A stretch of 40,882 nucleotides of DNA from Parafrankia sp. EUN1f (GTDB lineage: Bacteria; Actinomycetota; Actinomycetes; Frankiales; Frankiaceae): the NCBI RefSeq assembly GCF_000177675.1, contig NZ_ADGX01000078.1:1-40882 (forward strand). Direction: 5' to 3'. Positions 25,940 through 33,986 of this stretch are shown here, piece by piece. The number at the start of each line of letters is the position of its first letter. Positions within the stretch are counted from its first letter, which is position 1. The notes under the pieces were generated by a model. It saw only the letters and a list, made by a program, of their open reading frames with translations, had not been told where the DNA came from and ran no database searches. A program made the position numbers and the translations under genes.

Positions 25940-28252
25940 ATGCCCGTACGGCCGCTGAATCCCGCACTGCCCGGGGAACGCACCAGTTTCGTGGGCCGGG
26001 GACCGGAGCTCACGGAGCTTCGGCGCCTGCTCGGGCGGCACCGGCTGGTGACGGTCACCGGCCCCGGAGGAGTGGGCAAGTCGCGGCTGGCCCTGCGCGC
26101 GGCGGCGAAGGCCCAGCGGGCGTACCCGGGCGGTGTCCACGCCGTGGAGCTCGACGGGCTCCACGACCCCGACCTGCTGGCTCCCACGGTCGCGGCGGCG
26201 CTCGACTGCCGGCCGCGTGACGATGTGTCCGCCATGGAGGCGCTGAGCGAGCACCTCGCGTCCAGGCAGCTGCTGCTGGTCCTGGACAACTGCGAACATC
26301 TCGTGGCGGCCTGTGCCCACCTGGCTGACGAGCTGATGGGCCGGTGCCCCGATCTGCGCCTCGCCGTGACCAGCCGGGAGTCCCTGCGGATCCCGGGCGA
26401 GGCCACCTACCTGGTGAAGCCGTTCGACGTCGCGCAGGAGAATGCGCCCGGCCGCGCCGCCGATCGGGACGCGATGATGCTGTTCCTGGACCGGGCCCAG
26501 TCGGTCCGGTCCGATTTCGAGCTCACCGACGACAACCGGGCCGCGGTCTGGGAGATCTGCCGCCGGCTGGAGGGCATGCCCCTGCCCATCGAGCTCGCCG
26601 CGATGCGAACCCGGGCGCTGTCACCGGCGGAGATCCTCGCCCATCTCGCCGCCGGCACCGAGATCCTCCGCCAGGACGGCCGGGGCGTCACCACCGTCCG
26701 GCAGAGCTCCCCGCAGGCCTGCGCCGGCTGGAGCTACGAACTGTGCACCGGGCCGGAACGGCAGTTGTGGGCTCGCCTGTCGGTGTTCGCCGGCGGCTTC
26801 GACCTCGACGCGGCCGCAGGTGTCGGCGGAGGCGGCGGGCTCGCCGAACCTCCCCTGGACCTGGTCTTCACCCTGGTCGACAAATCCGTCCTGACGTTCG
26901 AACCGGGACCGGAACGCGGCCGCCTCCGGCTGCCGGAGATGTACCGGAAGTACGGGCAGGACAGACTCGCGGAGCAGGGTGAGACGGAGGCGTTGCGGCG
27001 CCGGCACCGGGACTGGTTCTCCGCCGTCGTGAGCCAGGCCAGGGACGAGGGCGCCGGCGCCGGGTGGTCGCGGTGGCTGAGCCGATTGCGTCGGGACCAC
27101 GCGAACCTCGACCGGGCCCTCGGCTACTGTGCCGCCGCGGGAGACGGCGACGCCGGGTTGGAGCTGGCCAGCTCGCTGCACCGCTACTGGGTGGCCGACG
27201 GCCGGTTCGCCGAGGGCCAGCGATGGCTGACCACCTTCGTCGACCAGACCGAAGGCGAGGGACCGGGCCGTCTGCAGGCCCTGCACACCGCGGGCTGGCT
27301 GGCCGCCATGCGCGGTGACATCACCTCCGCCGAACGGCTCCGGCTCGACGCCGCGCGACTGTCCGCCCGCGAGGGCAAAGGCGGCGGCCAGGCGCTCATC
27401 ACCCAGCTCGACGGGCTCGGCGCGCTCTACTCCGGCCGACCCGGAGCGATCGAGGCGCTGAAACCCGCGTTGGCGCAGTTCCGCCGGGACGGCGAGCTCG
27501 ACCATCTGCAGGAGACGCTGTCCCTGCTCATGCTCGCGGTCGCGTTCGGCGCCGACTCCGGCGACGCGGAGGACTACCACCGCGAATGGACCACCATCGC
27601 GGCCGCACTGGACGAACCTCGGCTGCGCTCGTACGCCGACTGGGCCTACTCGATCGCCACCTGGAAGGCCGGTGACGCCCGGCGCGCCCGCGAGATCGCC
27701 CGGGCAACGCTCGCCGACGGGCACGGCAGCCTCGACAGGCTGGGCATCGTCCTGCTGCTGGAGGCCGCGGCCTGGTTCGAGAGCAGCCTCGACGAGCACG
27801 CCACCGCCGCCCTGCTGTTCGGCGCCGCGGACAGTCTGTGGAAGCGGATGGGCACGTCGACCACCGCCCTGCCCGGGCTGTTCCGCTGCCGCCAGCGGGC
27901 CGAAGCCACCGCCCGGCGGTCGCTGGGCCGCCGGGCGTTCGAAACCGCCTGGGCGCGCGGCGCTGTGCTGGAGCTGGAGGAGGCCTGTGCCCACGCCGTC
28001 AGCGGCCGGAGCCCCATCGTCGCGGTGCCAGCCGTCAGCAGCGGCAGTGCCCCGACCGTGACCGCCCCGCTGACAGCACGGGAACGCCAGGTGGCCGACC
28101 TGCTGGCCCGCGGCCTGAGCAACCGGGAGATCGCGGACACCCTGAAGGTCTCGCCCCGCACCGCCGAGGCGCACGTCCAGCAGATCCTCAACAAGCTCGG
28201 CCTCCCCACCCGCGCCCGGGTCGCCGCCTGGCTCGCCGAAAACCGCCTGTGA
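25940..28252 (+). CDS. Large NB-ARC/AAA ATPase regulator with C-terminal LuxR HTH
   Basis: 770 residues from ATG 25940 with GAGG upstream. N-terminal FVGRGPELTELRRLLG leads into a STAND-type NTPase: Walker A GPGGVGKS (residues 41-48), Walker B LLLVLDNCEHL, LAVTSRESL, and GMPLPIELAA. The middle ~400 residues (LSRLRRDHANLDRALGYC, LQALHTAGWLAAMRGD) resemble TPR-like helical repeats. The C-terminus is a LuxR/GerE helix-turn-helix, LTARERQVADLLARGLSNREIADTLKVSPRTAEAHVQQILNKLGL. Such proteins use ATP binding and oligomerisation to activate transcription on sensing a ligand. Its position beside copy 2 of the conserved element makes it the leading candidate to control the three lipocalin-like genes. 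Confidence 0.92.
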   Translation: MPVRPLNPALPGERTSFVGRGPELTELRRLLGRHRLVTVTGPGGVGKSRLALRAAAKAQRAYPGGVHAVELDGLHDPDLLAPTVAAALDCRPRDDVSAMEALSEHLASRQLLLVLDNCEHLVAACAHLADELMGRCPDLRLAVTSRESLRIPGEATYLVKPFDVAQENAPGRAADRDAMMLFLDRAQSVRSDFELTDDNRAAVWEICRRLEGMPLPIELAAMRTRALSPAEILAHLAAGTEILRQDGRGVTTVRQSSPQACAGWSYELCTGPERQLWARLSVFAGGFDLDAAAGVGGGGGLAEPPLDLVFTLVDKSVLTFEPGPERGRLRLPEMYRKYGQDRLAEQGETEALRRRHRDWFSAVVSQARDEGAGAGWSRWLSRLRRDHANLDRALGYCAAAGDGDAGLELASSLHRYWVADGRFAEGQRWLTTFVDQTEGEGPGRLQALHTAGWLAAMRGDITSAERLRLDAARLSAREGKGGGQALITQLDGLGALYSGRPGAIEALKPALAQFRRDGELDHLQETLSLLMLAVAFGADSGDAEDYHREWTTIAAALDEPRLRSYADWAYSIATWKAGDARRAREIARATLADGHGSLDRLGIVLLLEAAAWFESSLDEHATAALLFGAADSLWKRMGTSTTALPGLFRCRQRAEATARRSLGRRAFETAWARGAVLELEEACAHAVSGRSPIVAVPAVSSGSAPTVTAPLTARERQVADLLARGLSNREIADTLKVSPRTAEAHVQQILNKLGLPTRARVAAWLAENRL

Positions 28253-28337
28253 GGAGCACCCCCGCCTGGAAGCATGAGCGCTGGGGGCGTGATCGGAGGC
28301 CTCGCGCGCCGGACCGGGTTCCGCTCGGCCTGGCGCG

Positions 28338-29174
28338 TCAGCCTGGCGCGGAGGCGTAGCGGGCGGTGCCGTCGGCGACGGCGGCGTGGACGGCGCGGGC
28401 CAGCCGTGCCCCCCACTGGGAACGCGGGCCGCAGTACTCGGCCTGCGTCCTCCGGCTCGCGTCCGCGCCTTGTGAGCTGTCCGTGGTGCCTGGACTGTCC
28501 GTGGTTCCTGGGCTGTCCGTGGTGCCTGGGCCGTCCGTGGTGCCTGGGCCGTCCGTGGTGCCTGGACCCTCCGGGCAGCAGACCACGATGGCGTCCGACG
28601 CGGTGCCGGTGCCGGGCATGCCGGCTTCCAGCAGCGCCTGGCTTTTGGCCTCGGTGGCCGTGATGACAGCGTTGACCATCGCGGCGTCGCTCAGCCGCAC
28701 AGGCAGCATGCAGACCAGGTTGACCGTGCCGGGACGCCATCTGGCCGACGGCAGCGACAGGCCGTCCGGTGCGGCGGCCCAGGTCGGGTACGACAGCCCG
28801 ACCGTCGCGTCGCAGCGGACACCGCCGTCGCAGGAGCTGGTCATCTGCCGGGTGTTCGCGGCGGTCATCAGCCCGGCACCGGCTCCCGCCGCCAGGCCGA
28901 GCCCGGCGGCGATCTCACTGAGATGGACGGCAGGGTCGTCGCGACGGTAGTTCAGCGCCACCTCGGCGTTGATGACCCACTGGCCGCGCGCGAGCCCGCC
29001 GCCGAGCACCGCGCTGGAAAGCATTCGCACCGGCGCGGCGAACTTCCAGACGAGTACGGGACGCCGTTGCCCGGCGCCGCCGTCGTGGTGCTCGTACTGG
29101 TCGAGCCGCACCGCCAAGGCCGGATGGGCCGGCGCCTCGGGTGCCTCCGCCGTGCTGGTGAGGTCGACGCTCAC
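28338..29174 (-). CDS. cbiZ: Adenosylcobinamide amidohydrolase CbiZ with a repeat insertion
   Basis: 278 residues from GTG 29174 (start moderately sure; weak ribosome-binding site). CbiZ features: SSAVLGGGLARGQWVINAEVALNYRRDDPAVHL, GAGLMTAANTRQ, ATVGLSYPTWAA, PGTVNLVCMLPVRLSDAAMVNAVITATEAKSQALLEAGMPGTGTASDAIVVCCP. The family hydrolyses adenosylcobinamide (or pseudo-cobamide) side chains to salvage corrinoids for vitamin B12 remodelling. After the VVCCP segment, where the chain normally runs on to its last helix, there is an extra tandem Gly-Pro-Gly-Thr-Thr-Asp stretch, then AEYCGPRSQWGARLARAVHAAV, the normal end. No other cobalamin gene or cobalamin riboswitch was seen nearby. Confidence 0.85.
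   Translation of the reverse strand: MSVDLTSTAEAPEAPAHPALAVRLDQYEHHDGGAGQRRPVLVWKFAAPVRMLSSAVLGGGLARGQWVINAEVALNYRRDDPAVHLSEIAAGLGLAAGAGAGLMTAANTRQMTSSCDGGVRCDATVGLSYPTWAAAPDGLSLPSARWRPGTVNLVCMLPVRLSDAAMVNAVITATEAKSQALLEAGMPGTGTASDAIVVCCPEGPGTTDGPGTTDGPGTTDSPGTTDSPGTTDSSQGADASRRTQAEYCGPRSQWGARLARAVHAAVADGTARYASAPG
28477..28566. repeat. Five 18-bp units inside cbiZ
   Basis: Five consecutive 18-bp units of CYGTCCGTGGTKCCTGGR type; on the coding strand each gives Gly-Pro/Ser-Gly-Thr-Thr-Asp. They sit at a loop between the last strand and last helix of the enzyme, so insertion may be tolerated. Confidence 0.93.
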
Positions 29175-29411
29175 TGTGGCCGCACTGCTGACGCACTCAC
29201 CGGCGCCGACGAACCGGTGCGGGAGCCGGACCGACCTCGCCGAGCGGGGCGGCCAGCCTGTGGGTTCTGTTTCTCATCGTCATCATCGGCTCCTCGCCAC
29301 ACCTTAGCGAGATCGAGCCGTCGCCTACGGCCGAGTCCGAGTCCGAGTCCGGGGCCAGCGGCACCGCGGTCCACGGTCCGCGGTCCGCGGTCCGCGATGC
29401 CGCCCATCTTT

Positions 29412-29421
29412 TACGAACGTA
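29412..29421. promoter_or_regulatory. Possible TetR operator
   Basis: TACG-AA-CGTA lies in an AT-richer patch (TTTTACGAACGTATAG) 45 bp before the TetR start at 29466. A loosely similar TTTTA...A.GT.TA pattern occurs at 31391-31406 on the minus strand. The spacer 29175-29465 also contains short GAGTCC and GGTCCGC repeats. Confidence 0.4.
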
Positions 29422-29465
29422 TAGCATTGTGGGCTGGGGCTTGAGACGGCACTGAGAGGTTCCAG

Positions 29466-30059
29466 ATGACGACACCCCGCCGGGTTGGCACGGAGACGTC
29501 GAAGACGCGCGCGGCGCTGTTGGACAGCGCGGAGCGTCTCATGCTCGGCGAGGGGTACGCGGCGGTCACCTACCGTGGCGTGGCAGCCCGGGCCGGGGTG
29601 ACCTCCGGCCTCGTCCAATACTATTTTCCGACGCTGGACGATCTTTTCCTCGCGCTGGTCCGGCGCCGGACGGAGCAGACCCTGAGCACGCTGGTCGAGG
29701 CGCTGCAGGCGGATCAGCCGCTACGCGCCCTCTGGGAGTTCTCGAACAACCGGACGGCCGGAGCCCTGATCGCGGAGCTGACGGCACTGGCGAACCACCG
29801 CAAGATAATCAGGGCCGAGATGGCGGCGGTCGGTGAGAAGGTCCGTGCGCTGACGCTCGAGGCGCTGGCCAGATCGTCGAACGACTACACGGTTCCGCTG
29901 GAGAACATCCCGCCCGAGGTGCTCGTCTTCCTGGTCACCAGCAGCCCGCGGGCGATAATCACCGAGCAGTCGGTGGGCATGTCGACGTCCCATGCCGAGA
30001 CGCTCGAGTTCGTCGAGCGTTACCTCGACAGGGTCGAGCCCCGCCATTCGGACAGCTAG
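29466..30059 (+). CDS. TetR/AcrR family regulator
   Basis: 197 residues from ATG 29466 with GAGAGG upstream. DNA-binding domain: TRAALLDSAERLMLGEGYAAVTYRGVAARAGVTSGLVQYYFPTLDDLFLALV, the VQYYF recognition helix being typical. The ligand domain contains NRTAGALIAELTALANHRKIIRAEMA. It is convergent with the CMD-like gene, and the two spacers around 29412 and 31391 contain AT-rich palindromes. It likely regulates the CMD-like, SnoaL-like and LLM genes that follow. Confidence 0.9.
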   Translation: MTTPRRVGTETSKTRAALLDSAERLMLGEGYAAVTYRGVAARAGVTSGLVQYYFPTLDDLFLALVRRRTEQTLSTLVEALQADQPLRALWEFSNNRTAGALIAELTALANHRKIIRAEMAAVGEKVRALTLEALARSSNDYTVPLENIPPEVLVFLVTSSPRAIITEQSVGMSTSHAETLEFVERYLDRVEPRHSDS

Positions 30060-30077
30060 CCCCGACGGTGTTCGCTT

Positions 30078-30668
30078 TCACGTCGCTGTGGGGGTGGACG
30101 CCGGTTTCAGGTCGTCGTCGAAGTCGAGTTGCAGCGCGCCCATCATGAACGCGGAGATCTCGTAGGCGCCGACGGTGAGAATGACATCCAGGAGCTGCTG
30201 TGTGTCGAGCTCGGCCGCGAGGGCCGTCCAGGTCGGGTCGGTGATCGTGCCGTCGGCGATCAGTTCGTCGACGGCACGCAGCAGCGCGGCGTCGAGGGGC
30301 TCCCAGAACGGGGCGTCGGGCCCGAGGGCGATACGGCCGATCTCCCCCTCGGTGAGGCCGGCGTCCAGGCCGACGGGAACGTTCTGGGCCCAGACGTAGC
30401 CACACCGGCGGACGGCCGCCACCCTGATGACGAGCAGGTGCCGCTGCCGCGAGGTGAGGGTGGTGCCCCGCATGACGTGGCCGTTGAGGGTGAACAGCGC
30501 CCGCGCGAGCTCCGGATGATGGGCGAACGTTCCCAGTGAGTTGAGCGCCCTGGGGCGGCCCTCCCGGTAGGTGGCCGGGTGGCGAGGCTCGGGCGGGGTC
30601 ATCGCGGCCAGCGCGTCCCGCATCCGCGCCGGCCACTGCCGGGGCGGGATGGGCTCGACTCGTGCCAT
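30078..30668 (-). CDS. Carboxymuconolactone decarboxylase-like (AhpD fold) protein with altered active site
   Basis: 196 residues from ATG 30668 with GGAGCC upstream. The CMD fold is visible (HHPELARALFTLNGHVMRGTTLTSRQRHLLVIRVAAVRRCGYVWAQN), but key positions are changed. The usual R-E-x-x-I-L-R Glu is His77, YEW is YVW (Val92), and the catalytic His of WAQH is Asn96. The enzyme may therefore have lost hydratase/decarboxylase activity or use other residues. It lies 58 bp downstream of the SnoaL-like gene on the same strand, indicating an operon. Probable target of the neighbouring TetR. Confidence 0.82.
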   Translation of the reverse strand: MARVEPIPPRQWPARMRDALAAMTPPEPRHPATYREGRPRALNSLGTFAHHPELARALFTLNGHVMRGTTLTSRQRHLLVIRVAAVRRCGYVWAQNVPVGLDAGLTEGEIGRIALGPDAPFWEPLDAALLRAVDELIADGTITDPTWTALAAELDTQQLLDVILTVGAYEISAFMMGALQLDFDDDLKPASTPTAT

Positions 30669-30726
30669 TCTCAGGGCTCCTTCCGGCTTGTCGCTCCGTC
30701 GCTTCGCCGCTCGCCGCTTTTGCCGG

Positions 30727-31314
30727 CTACCAGCGCGCGGGTGCGGGGGAGTCGAGGCGGAGCGGTCGCTGGTAGGCCAGGTCGTGCTGGTCCCGGGTGC
30801 CCTTCAGGTAGCCCTGCCGTTGGAACGCCGGCGTCTGCAGCGCCGAGGCGTCGGCCGTGAGCATGAGCTCGACGGTCGACCGCCGCAGGCTGATCTTCCA
30901 GGTGCCGTCGCGTCGTTCGAGGCGGTCGAGGTAGCGGCCGTTGATCAGGGTCGCGGTCCGGCCGTCGGGGCTGAGCAGGGTGACCAGCACGTAGCTTTCG
31001 GCGTGCGCGACGTCTCCGTCGATCTCGCAGCTGTGGGTCGTGATGTTGTGCAGGTGCTGCTGGGAGGTGGCCGCGTGCACCGTGTTCGCCCAGGCGCCGT
31101 ACTCCGGCCCGGGGTTGATCTTCGCGCCGTGCTCGTCGACGCCGTCCGGGTGATAGGTGCCCGCGATCAGGTCGAGGTCGTGGCGGTCGCAGCCACGGGC
31201 GTGGTCGGCGATGCAGTCGATGATCGCCGCGCGGTCGGTCAGGTACTGGACCTGACGGCGGAGGCCGTCGAGCCCGCCGTGCTCGTCGTGCTCGTCGTGC
31301 TCGTCGTCGGGCAT
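30727..31314 (-). CDS. SnoaL-like / NTF2-fold polyketide-cyclase-type protein
   Basis: 195 residues; start at ATG 31314 with GAAGGAG 6 nt upstream, rather than longer in-frame starts to 31617 that cross the divergent promoter. NTF2-like: LTDRAAIIDCIADHARGCDRHDLDLIAGTYHPDGVDEHG, then HAESYVLVTLLSPDGRTATLINGRYLDRLERRDGTWKISLRR. The fold hosts cyclases, dehydratases and isomerases acting on small hydrophobic ligands. The N-terminus repeats DEH three times (MPDDEHDEHDEHGG), from an in-frame 9-bp repeat. Pairs with the CMD-like gene downstream and is divergent from the LLM oxidoreductase. Confidence 0.85.
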   Translation of the reverse strand: MPDDEHDEHDEHGGLDGLRRQVQYLTDRAAIIDCIADHARGCDRHDLDLIAGTYHPDGVDEHGAKINPGPEYGAWANTVHAATSQQHLHNITTHSCEIDGDVAHAESYVLVTLLSPDGRTATLINGRYLDRLERRDGTWKISLRRSTVELMLTADASALQTPAFQRQGYLKGTRDQHDLAYQRPLRLDSPAPARW

Positions 31315-31390
31315 GCGCGCTCCTTCGATGGCCGGATTCGCTGGCGGGCTTCCGGCGGGATGCGGGCCCTCGGCCCTGCACATCGGGACC

Positions 31391-31416
31391 ATACACATGT
31401 ATAAAAGGACGCGTCC
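31391..31416. promoter_or_regulatory. Divergent promoter/operator region with two palindromes
   Basis: ATACA-CA-TGTAT (31391-31402) is a perfect 12-bp palindrome in an AT-rich patch, followed by AAAA and the perfect palindrome GGACGCGTCC (31407-31416). They lie between the SnoaL-like (start 31314) and LLM (start 31508) genes and are candidate sites for the TetR at 29466. Confidence 0.55.
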
Positions 31417-31507
31417 ACGATTTTGAGAGCGTGATTCTCTTGCGCTCGCGGGCTCGGATGAGGCCGCGGGCCCGCGAGCGCGCTCGGCCCGGCCCGAGGA
31501 GGCAGCC

Positions 31508-32431
31508 ATGCGTATCGGTCTGACCGGAGGTGCGTCGACGCCCGACAAGATCGTCAAGCAGGCCCGCCAGGCGGAGCAGGACGGGTTCCACGCGCTCTGG
31601 TACGCCAGCGTCGTCACCGGCGACCCGCTCGTCGCGATGGCGCTGGCCGGGCGGGAGACGTCCAGGATCGAGCTGGGGACCGCCGTGCTGCAGACCTACC
31701 CGTGCCATCCGCTGCTGCAGGCGAACCGGGCCGCCTCGGTCGTCGCGACCATGGGCCGGCCCGGATTCACGCTCGGCATCGGGCCCTCGCACGAATCGGT
31801 CGTCCGCGACGCGTACGGGATGTCCTACGACCATCCGGGGCGCAGCACCGAGGAGTACCTGACGATCCTCGGCCCGCTCCTGCGCGGCGAGGACGTCGAC
31901 TTCCAGGGGCAGGACTGGTCAACCCACAGCGCGGGACGGATGACGCCGCTCACCCATCCGGTGCCGGTCCTGCTCGCCGCCCTGTCACCGCGCCTGCTGC
32001 GCATCGCCGGTGAGCACGCCGACGGCGTGGTGCTGTGGATGGCACCGCCGAAGGCCATCGAGACGCACATCGTGCCCCGGCTGTCCGCCGCGGCCTCGGC
32101 TGCCGGGCGCCCGGCGCCCCGCGTCGTCGCGGGCCTGCCCGTGGCTGTCCATGATGACCGGGCCGAGGCCCGGACGGCCACCGCGGCGACCGCCGCCGGG
32201 TATGCGGGCATGCCGAACTACCAGCGCATTCTCGCTCTCGGTGGCGCCGACACCCCCAGCGACGCCGCCATCGTGGGTGACGAGGCCTCCGTCCGTGCGC
32301 AGCTCGAAGCGCTGATCAGCGCCGGCGCCACCGAGGTCTGGGTGAACATCGTCCCGGTCGGAGACACCAGGGAGGCGAGGGTCGCCTCCCTGCGCCGCAC
32401 CACCAGCCTGCTGCAGGAGCTCCTCGACTAG
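31508..32431 (+). CDS. LLM-class F420-dependent oxidoreductase
   Basis: 307 residues from ATG 31508 with GAGGAGG upstream. Luciferase-like monooxygenase fold: RIGLTGGASTPDKIVKQARQAEQDGFHALWYASVVTGDPLVAMALAGRETSRIELGTAVLQTYPCHPLLQANRAASV, then RPGFTLGIGPSHESVVRDAYGMSYDHPGRSTEEYL and PVPVLLAALSPRLLRIAGEHADGVVLW. This TIM-barrel subfamily uses F420 for hydride transfer. Together with the Ddn-like protein it shows that the host makes F420. It is divergent from the SnoaL-like and CMD-like genes, probably one regulatory unit. Substrate unknown. Confidence 0.9.
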   Translation: MRIGLTGGASTPDKIVKQARQAEQDGFHALWYASVVTGDPLVAMALAGRETSRIELGTAVLQTYPCHPLLQANRAASVVATMGRPGFTLGIGPSHESVVRDAYGMSYDHPGRSTEEYLTILGPLLRGEDVDFQGQDWSTHSAGRMTPLTHPVPVLLAALSPRLLRIAGEHADGVVLWMAPPKAIETHIVPRLSAAASAAGRPAPRVVAGLPVAVHDDRAEARTATAATAAGYAGMPNYQRILALGGADTPSDAAIVGDEASVRAQLEALISAGATEVWVNIVPVGDTREARVASLRRTTSLLQELLD

Positions 32432-32484
32432 TGGCTGCTGCCTGGCAGGAGTTGACGACCGTGGTCGTTCTGATTTCTGGTTCT

Positions 32485-32518
32485 GGAGCCCGACGCAGAA
32501 TCCCGAGCCTCGGGCTCC
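32485..32518 (+). terminator. Candidate terminator after the LLM gene
   Basis: GGAGCCCGA (32485-32493) pairs perfectly with TCGGGCTCC (32510-32518), 54 nt after the stop. The loop contains a second small palindrome, CCCGAG-C-CTCGGG, partly overlapping the right arm. Confidence 0.5.
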
Positions 32519-32548
32519 TGTTGCCGCCACTGCTCCCGAGCAAGAAGT

Positions 32549-32585
32549 GAGGATTTTGGCTGCTGCGGCAACCGAAATCCTCTTT
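32549..32585 (+). terminator. Candidate intrinsic terminator with short T tail
   Basis: GAGGATTT (32549-32556) pairs with AAATCCTC (32575-32582) followed by TTT. It lies in an unusually AT-rich patch. The spacer 32432-33014 has no gene I can support: the 143-codon frame at 32547 crosses this hairpin, a tandem repeat and the phased operator. Confidence 0.5.
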
Positions 32586-32821
32586 GCTTGCGAGTTGTCA
32601 AGTGGCCTCGTGTCGCGTTTTGCATCTATTGGTGTGAATCGCTGGCGCTGGGTGACGGCGCGTGATCCCCGATGGGCGGCCGTGCGGTGCGTGGACGCGG
32701 ATCGCCAGGCCAATGTCGGTGGCCCGGATCCGCTACTTCTCGTCGCGGGCCGACCAGTGGTGGGCCGAAGCGCTGTGCGTCGTAGCGTCGTGAGCTCCGA
32801 CGTCTCGGGCCGGGCGCGGCC

Positions 32822-32866
32822 GTGGGTCGGGTGTGGCTGTGGGCCGGGTGTGGCTGTGGGTCGGGC
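32822..32866. repeat. 17-bp tandem repeat, 2.6 copies
   Basis: GTGGGTCGGGTGTGGCT at 32822 and GTGGGCCGGGTGTGGCT at 32839 (one difference), then a partial third unit at 32856. Located about 50 bp before the phased operator. Confidence 0.88.
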
Positions 32867-32916
32867 GGACGTATCGTCACGAACGGTTGCCGCGTCGGTA
32901 CCCTTCCTGGCAGGCT

Positions 32917-32939
32917 GCAAATTGTCGTATGCAAATTGC
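32917..32939. promoter_or_regulatory. Phased GCAA-N-TTGC operator upstream of the XRE gene
   Basis: GCAAATTGT at 32917 and the perfect palindrome GCAAATTGC at 32931 are spaced exactly 14 bp. The same motif and spacing recur at 34092-34129 on the other side of the XRE gene. About 75 bp before the XRE start, consistent with autoregulation. Confidence 0.6.
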
Positions 32940-33014
32940 GCATCCGGCCTCCCGGTGGAGTTGAATCCGTCAGGATGAGTACCGACCCAGGGCAGGGAAG
33001 GTGAGGCGGCCGCC

Positions 33015-33869
33015 ATGGCGACCAACGCTGTCGTTGCACGCAGGCGACTTGCGCTGAGCCTCCGGGAACGGCGGCTGCGGGCCGGGCTGACCCTGGAGGA
33101 GATGGCCCGCCGGATGGAGTGCTCGCCAGCAAAGATCAGTCGGATGGAGACCGGGCGCACCGGCGTGCGCGTCGCCGACCTGCGAATGATCGCCGACGTG
33201 CTCGGGCTCGGGCCGGCCGACCACGAGGCGATGATCGAGCTGGTGCGCCAGGCCCGGGGCCGGGAGTGGTGGCATGAGTTCGCCGACATCGTCCCCGACG
33301 GGTCGGCCACGCTCTTCGGCCTCGAGGACGGCGCGCCGGCCATCAGCCAGCACAGCACGTCGATCGTGCCCGGCCTGCTGCAGACCCCCGAGTACGCCCG
33401 CGCACTGATCTCCTCGGTGGAGGGGATCACCGCCGACCTGGTTGAGCGGCGCCTGGCGCTGCGGCTGCGCCGCCAGCACCTGCTGGACCGTCCACAGCCC
33501 CCGCGGCTGGACATCGTCCTGGACGAGGCTGTGCTGTGCCGGGTGATCGGTGGCGCCGAGGTGATGGCTGGCCAGTGCCGCCATCTGCTCGCGCGTGCCG
33601 CGGCCCCGCATGTGGTCGTCCGGGTGGTTCCGTTCGACGCCGCCACGCACGCCGCGGAGGGCGTCGGTTTCATCATCTTCGAGTTCGACGGCGAGGAGGA
33701 CGTGATGACTCCGGTCGTCTTCGCCGAGCAGCTGAGCCGGAGCACCTTGATCGATGATCCTGATGAGGCGGGCGGCTACCAGACGGCGCTCGCCGGCGCG
33801 CGCAGCGCCGCGCTGACGCCGGAGCGCTCCCTCGAGCTGATCGCCGCGCGGGCCGCCGGGCTGCGCTGA
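33015..33869 (+). CDS. XRE family regulator with DUF5753 ligand domain
   Basis: 284 residues from ATG 33015. N-terminal helix-turn-helix: LRERRLRAGLTLEEMARRMECSPAKISRMETGRTGVRVADLRMIADVLGL. The rest is the DUF5753 domain (SQHSTSIVPGLLQTPEYARALI, RLALRLRRQHLLDRPQPPRLDIVLDEAVLCR, VVRVVPFDAATHAA). These regulators occur in actinobacteria with small DUF397 proteins, thought to act as paired partners in development and antibiotic control. Here the DUF397 gene is convergent, 345 bp away, instead of directly downstream on the same strand. Strong hairpins follow the stop. Confidence 0.92.
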   Translation: MATNAVVARRRLALSLRERRLRAGLTLEEMARRMECSPAKISRMETGRTGVRVADLRMIADVLGLGPADHEAMIELVRQARGREWWHEFADIVPDGSATLFGLEDGAPAISQHSTSIVPGLLQTPEYARALISSVEGITADLVERRLALRLRRQHLLDRPQPPRLDIVLDEAVLCRVIGGAEVMAGQCRHLLARAAAPHVVVRVVPFDAATHAAEGVGFIIFEFDGEEDVMTPVVFAEQLSRSTLIDDPDEAGGYQTALAGARSAALTPERSLELIAARAAGLR

Positions 33870-33872
33870 CCT

Positions 33873-33906
33873 GCTGGGAGCGCCGACCCGCTGGGAGCGC
33901 TGACCC
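33873..33906. repeat. 17-bp tandem repeat after the XRE stop
   Basis: GCTGGGAGCGCCGACCC (33873-33889) and GCTGGGAGCGCTGACCC (33890-33906). In addition, CTGCGCTGACC, which spans the XRE stop at 33861-33871, recurs at 33943-33953 and 33960-33970. The spacer 33870-34213 holds these repeats, two hairpins and the phased operator, and no gene I can support. Confidence 0.85.
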
Positions 33907-33907
33907 G

Positions 33908-33935
33908 CTGGTCTGTGCCGGCCTGCACAGACCAG
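33908..33935 (+). terminator. Hairpin downstream of the XRE gene
   Basis: CTGGTCTGTGC (33908-33918) pairs perfectly with GCACAGACCAG (33925-33935) over a 6-nt loop, 39 nt after the stop. Confidence 0.65.
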
Positions 33936-33986
33936 TACGGACCTGCGCTGACCTGCGGCCTGCGCTGACCCGCCGGGCGCTACCTG

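Noticed and set aside
26621-28174. 517-codon minus-strand frame opposite the LuxR regulator
   Set aside because: Antisense of a protein with Walker A, Walker B and LuxR helix-turn-helix motifs; composition typical of a shadow.
28477-28566. CRISPR-like array
   Set aside because: The 18-bp units are directly adjacent with no spacers and lie in frame inside cbiZ; no cas genes are present.
29175-29465. Cobalamin riboswitch upstream of cbiZ
   Set aside because: I looked for the B12-box and conserved core and did not find them; only short repeats and a possible TetR palindrome are present.
32547-32978. 143-codon plus-strand frame before the XRE gene
   Set aside because: Low third-position GC for this genome, and it overlaps a hairpin, a tandem repeat and the phased operator.
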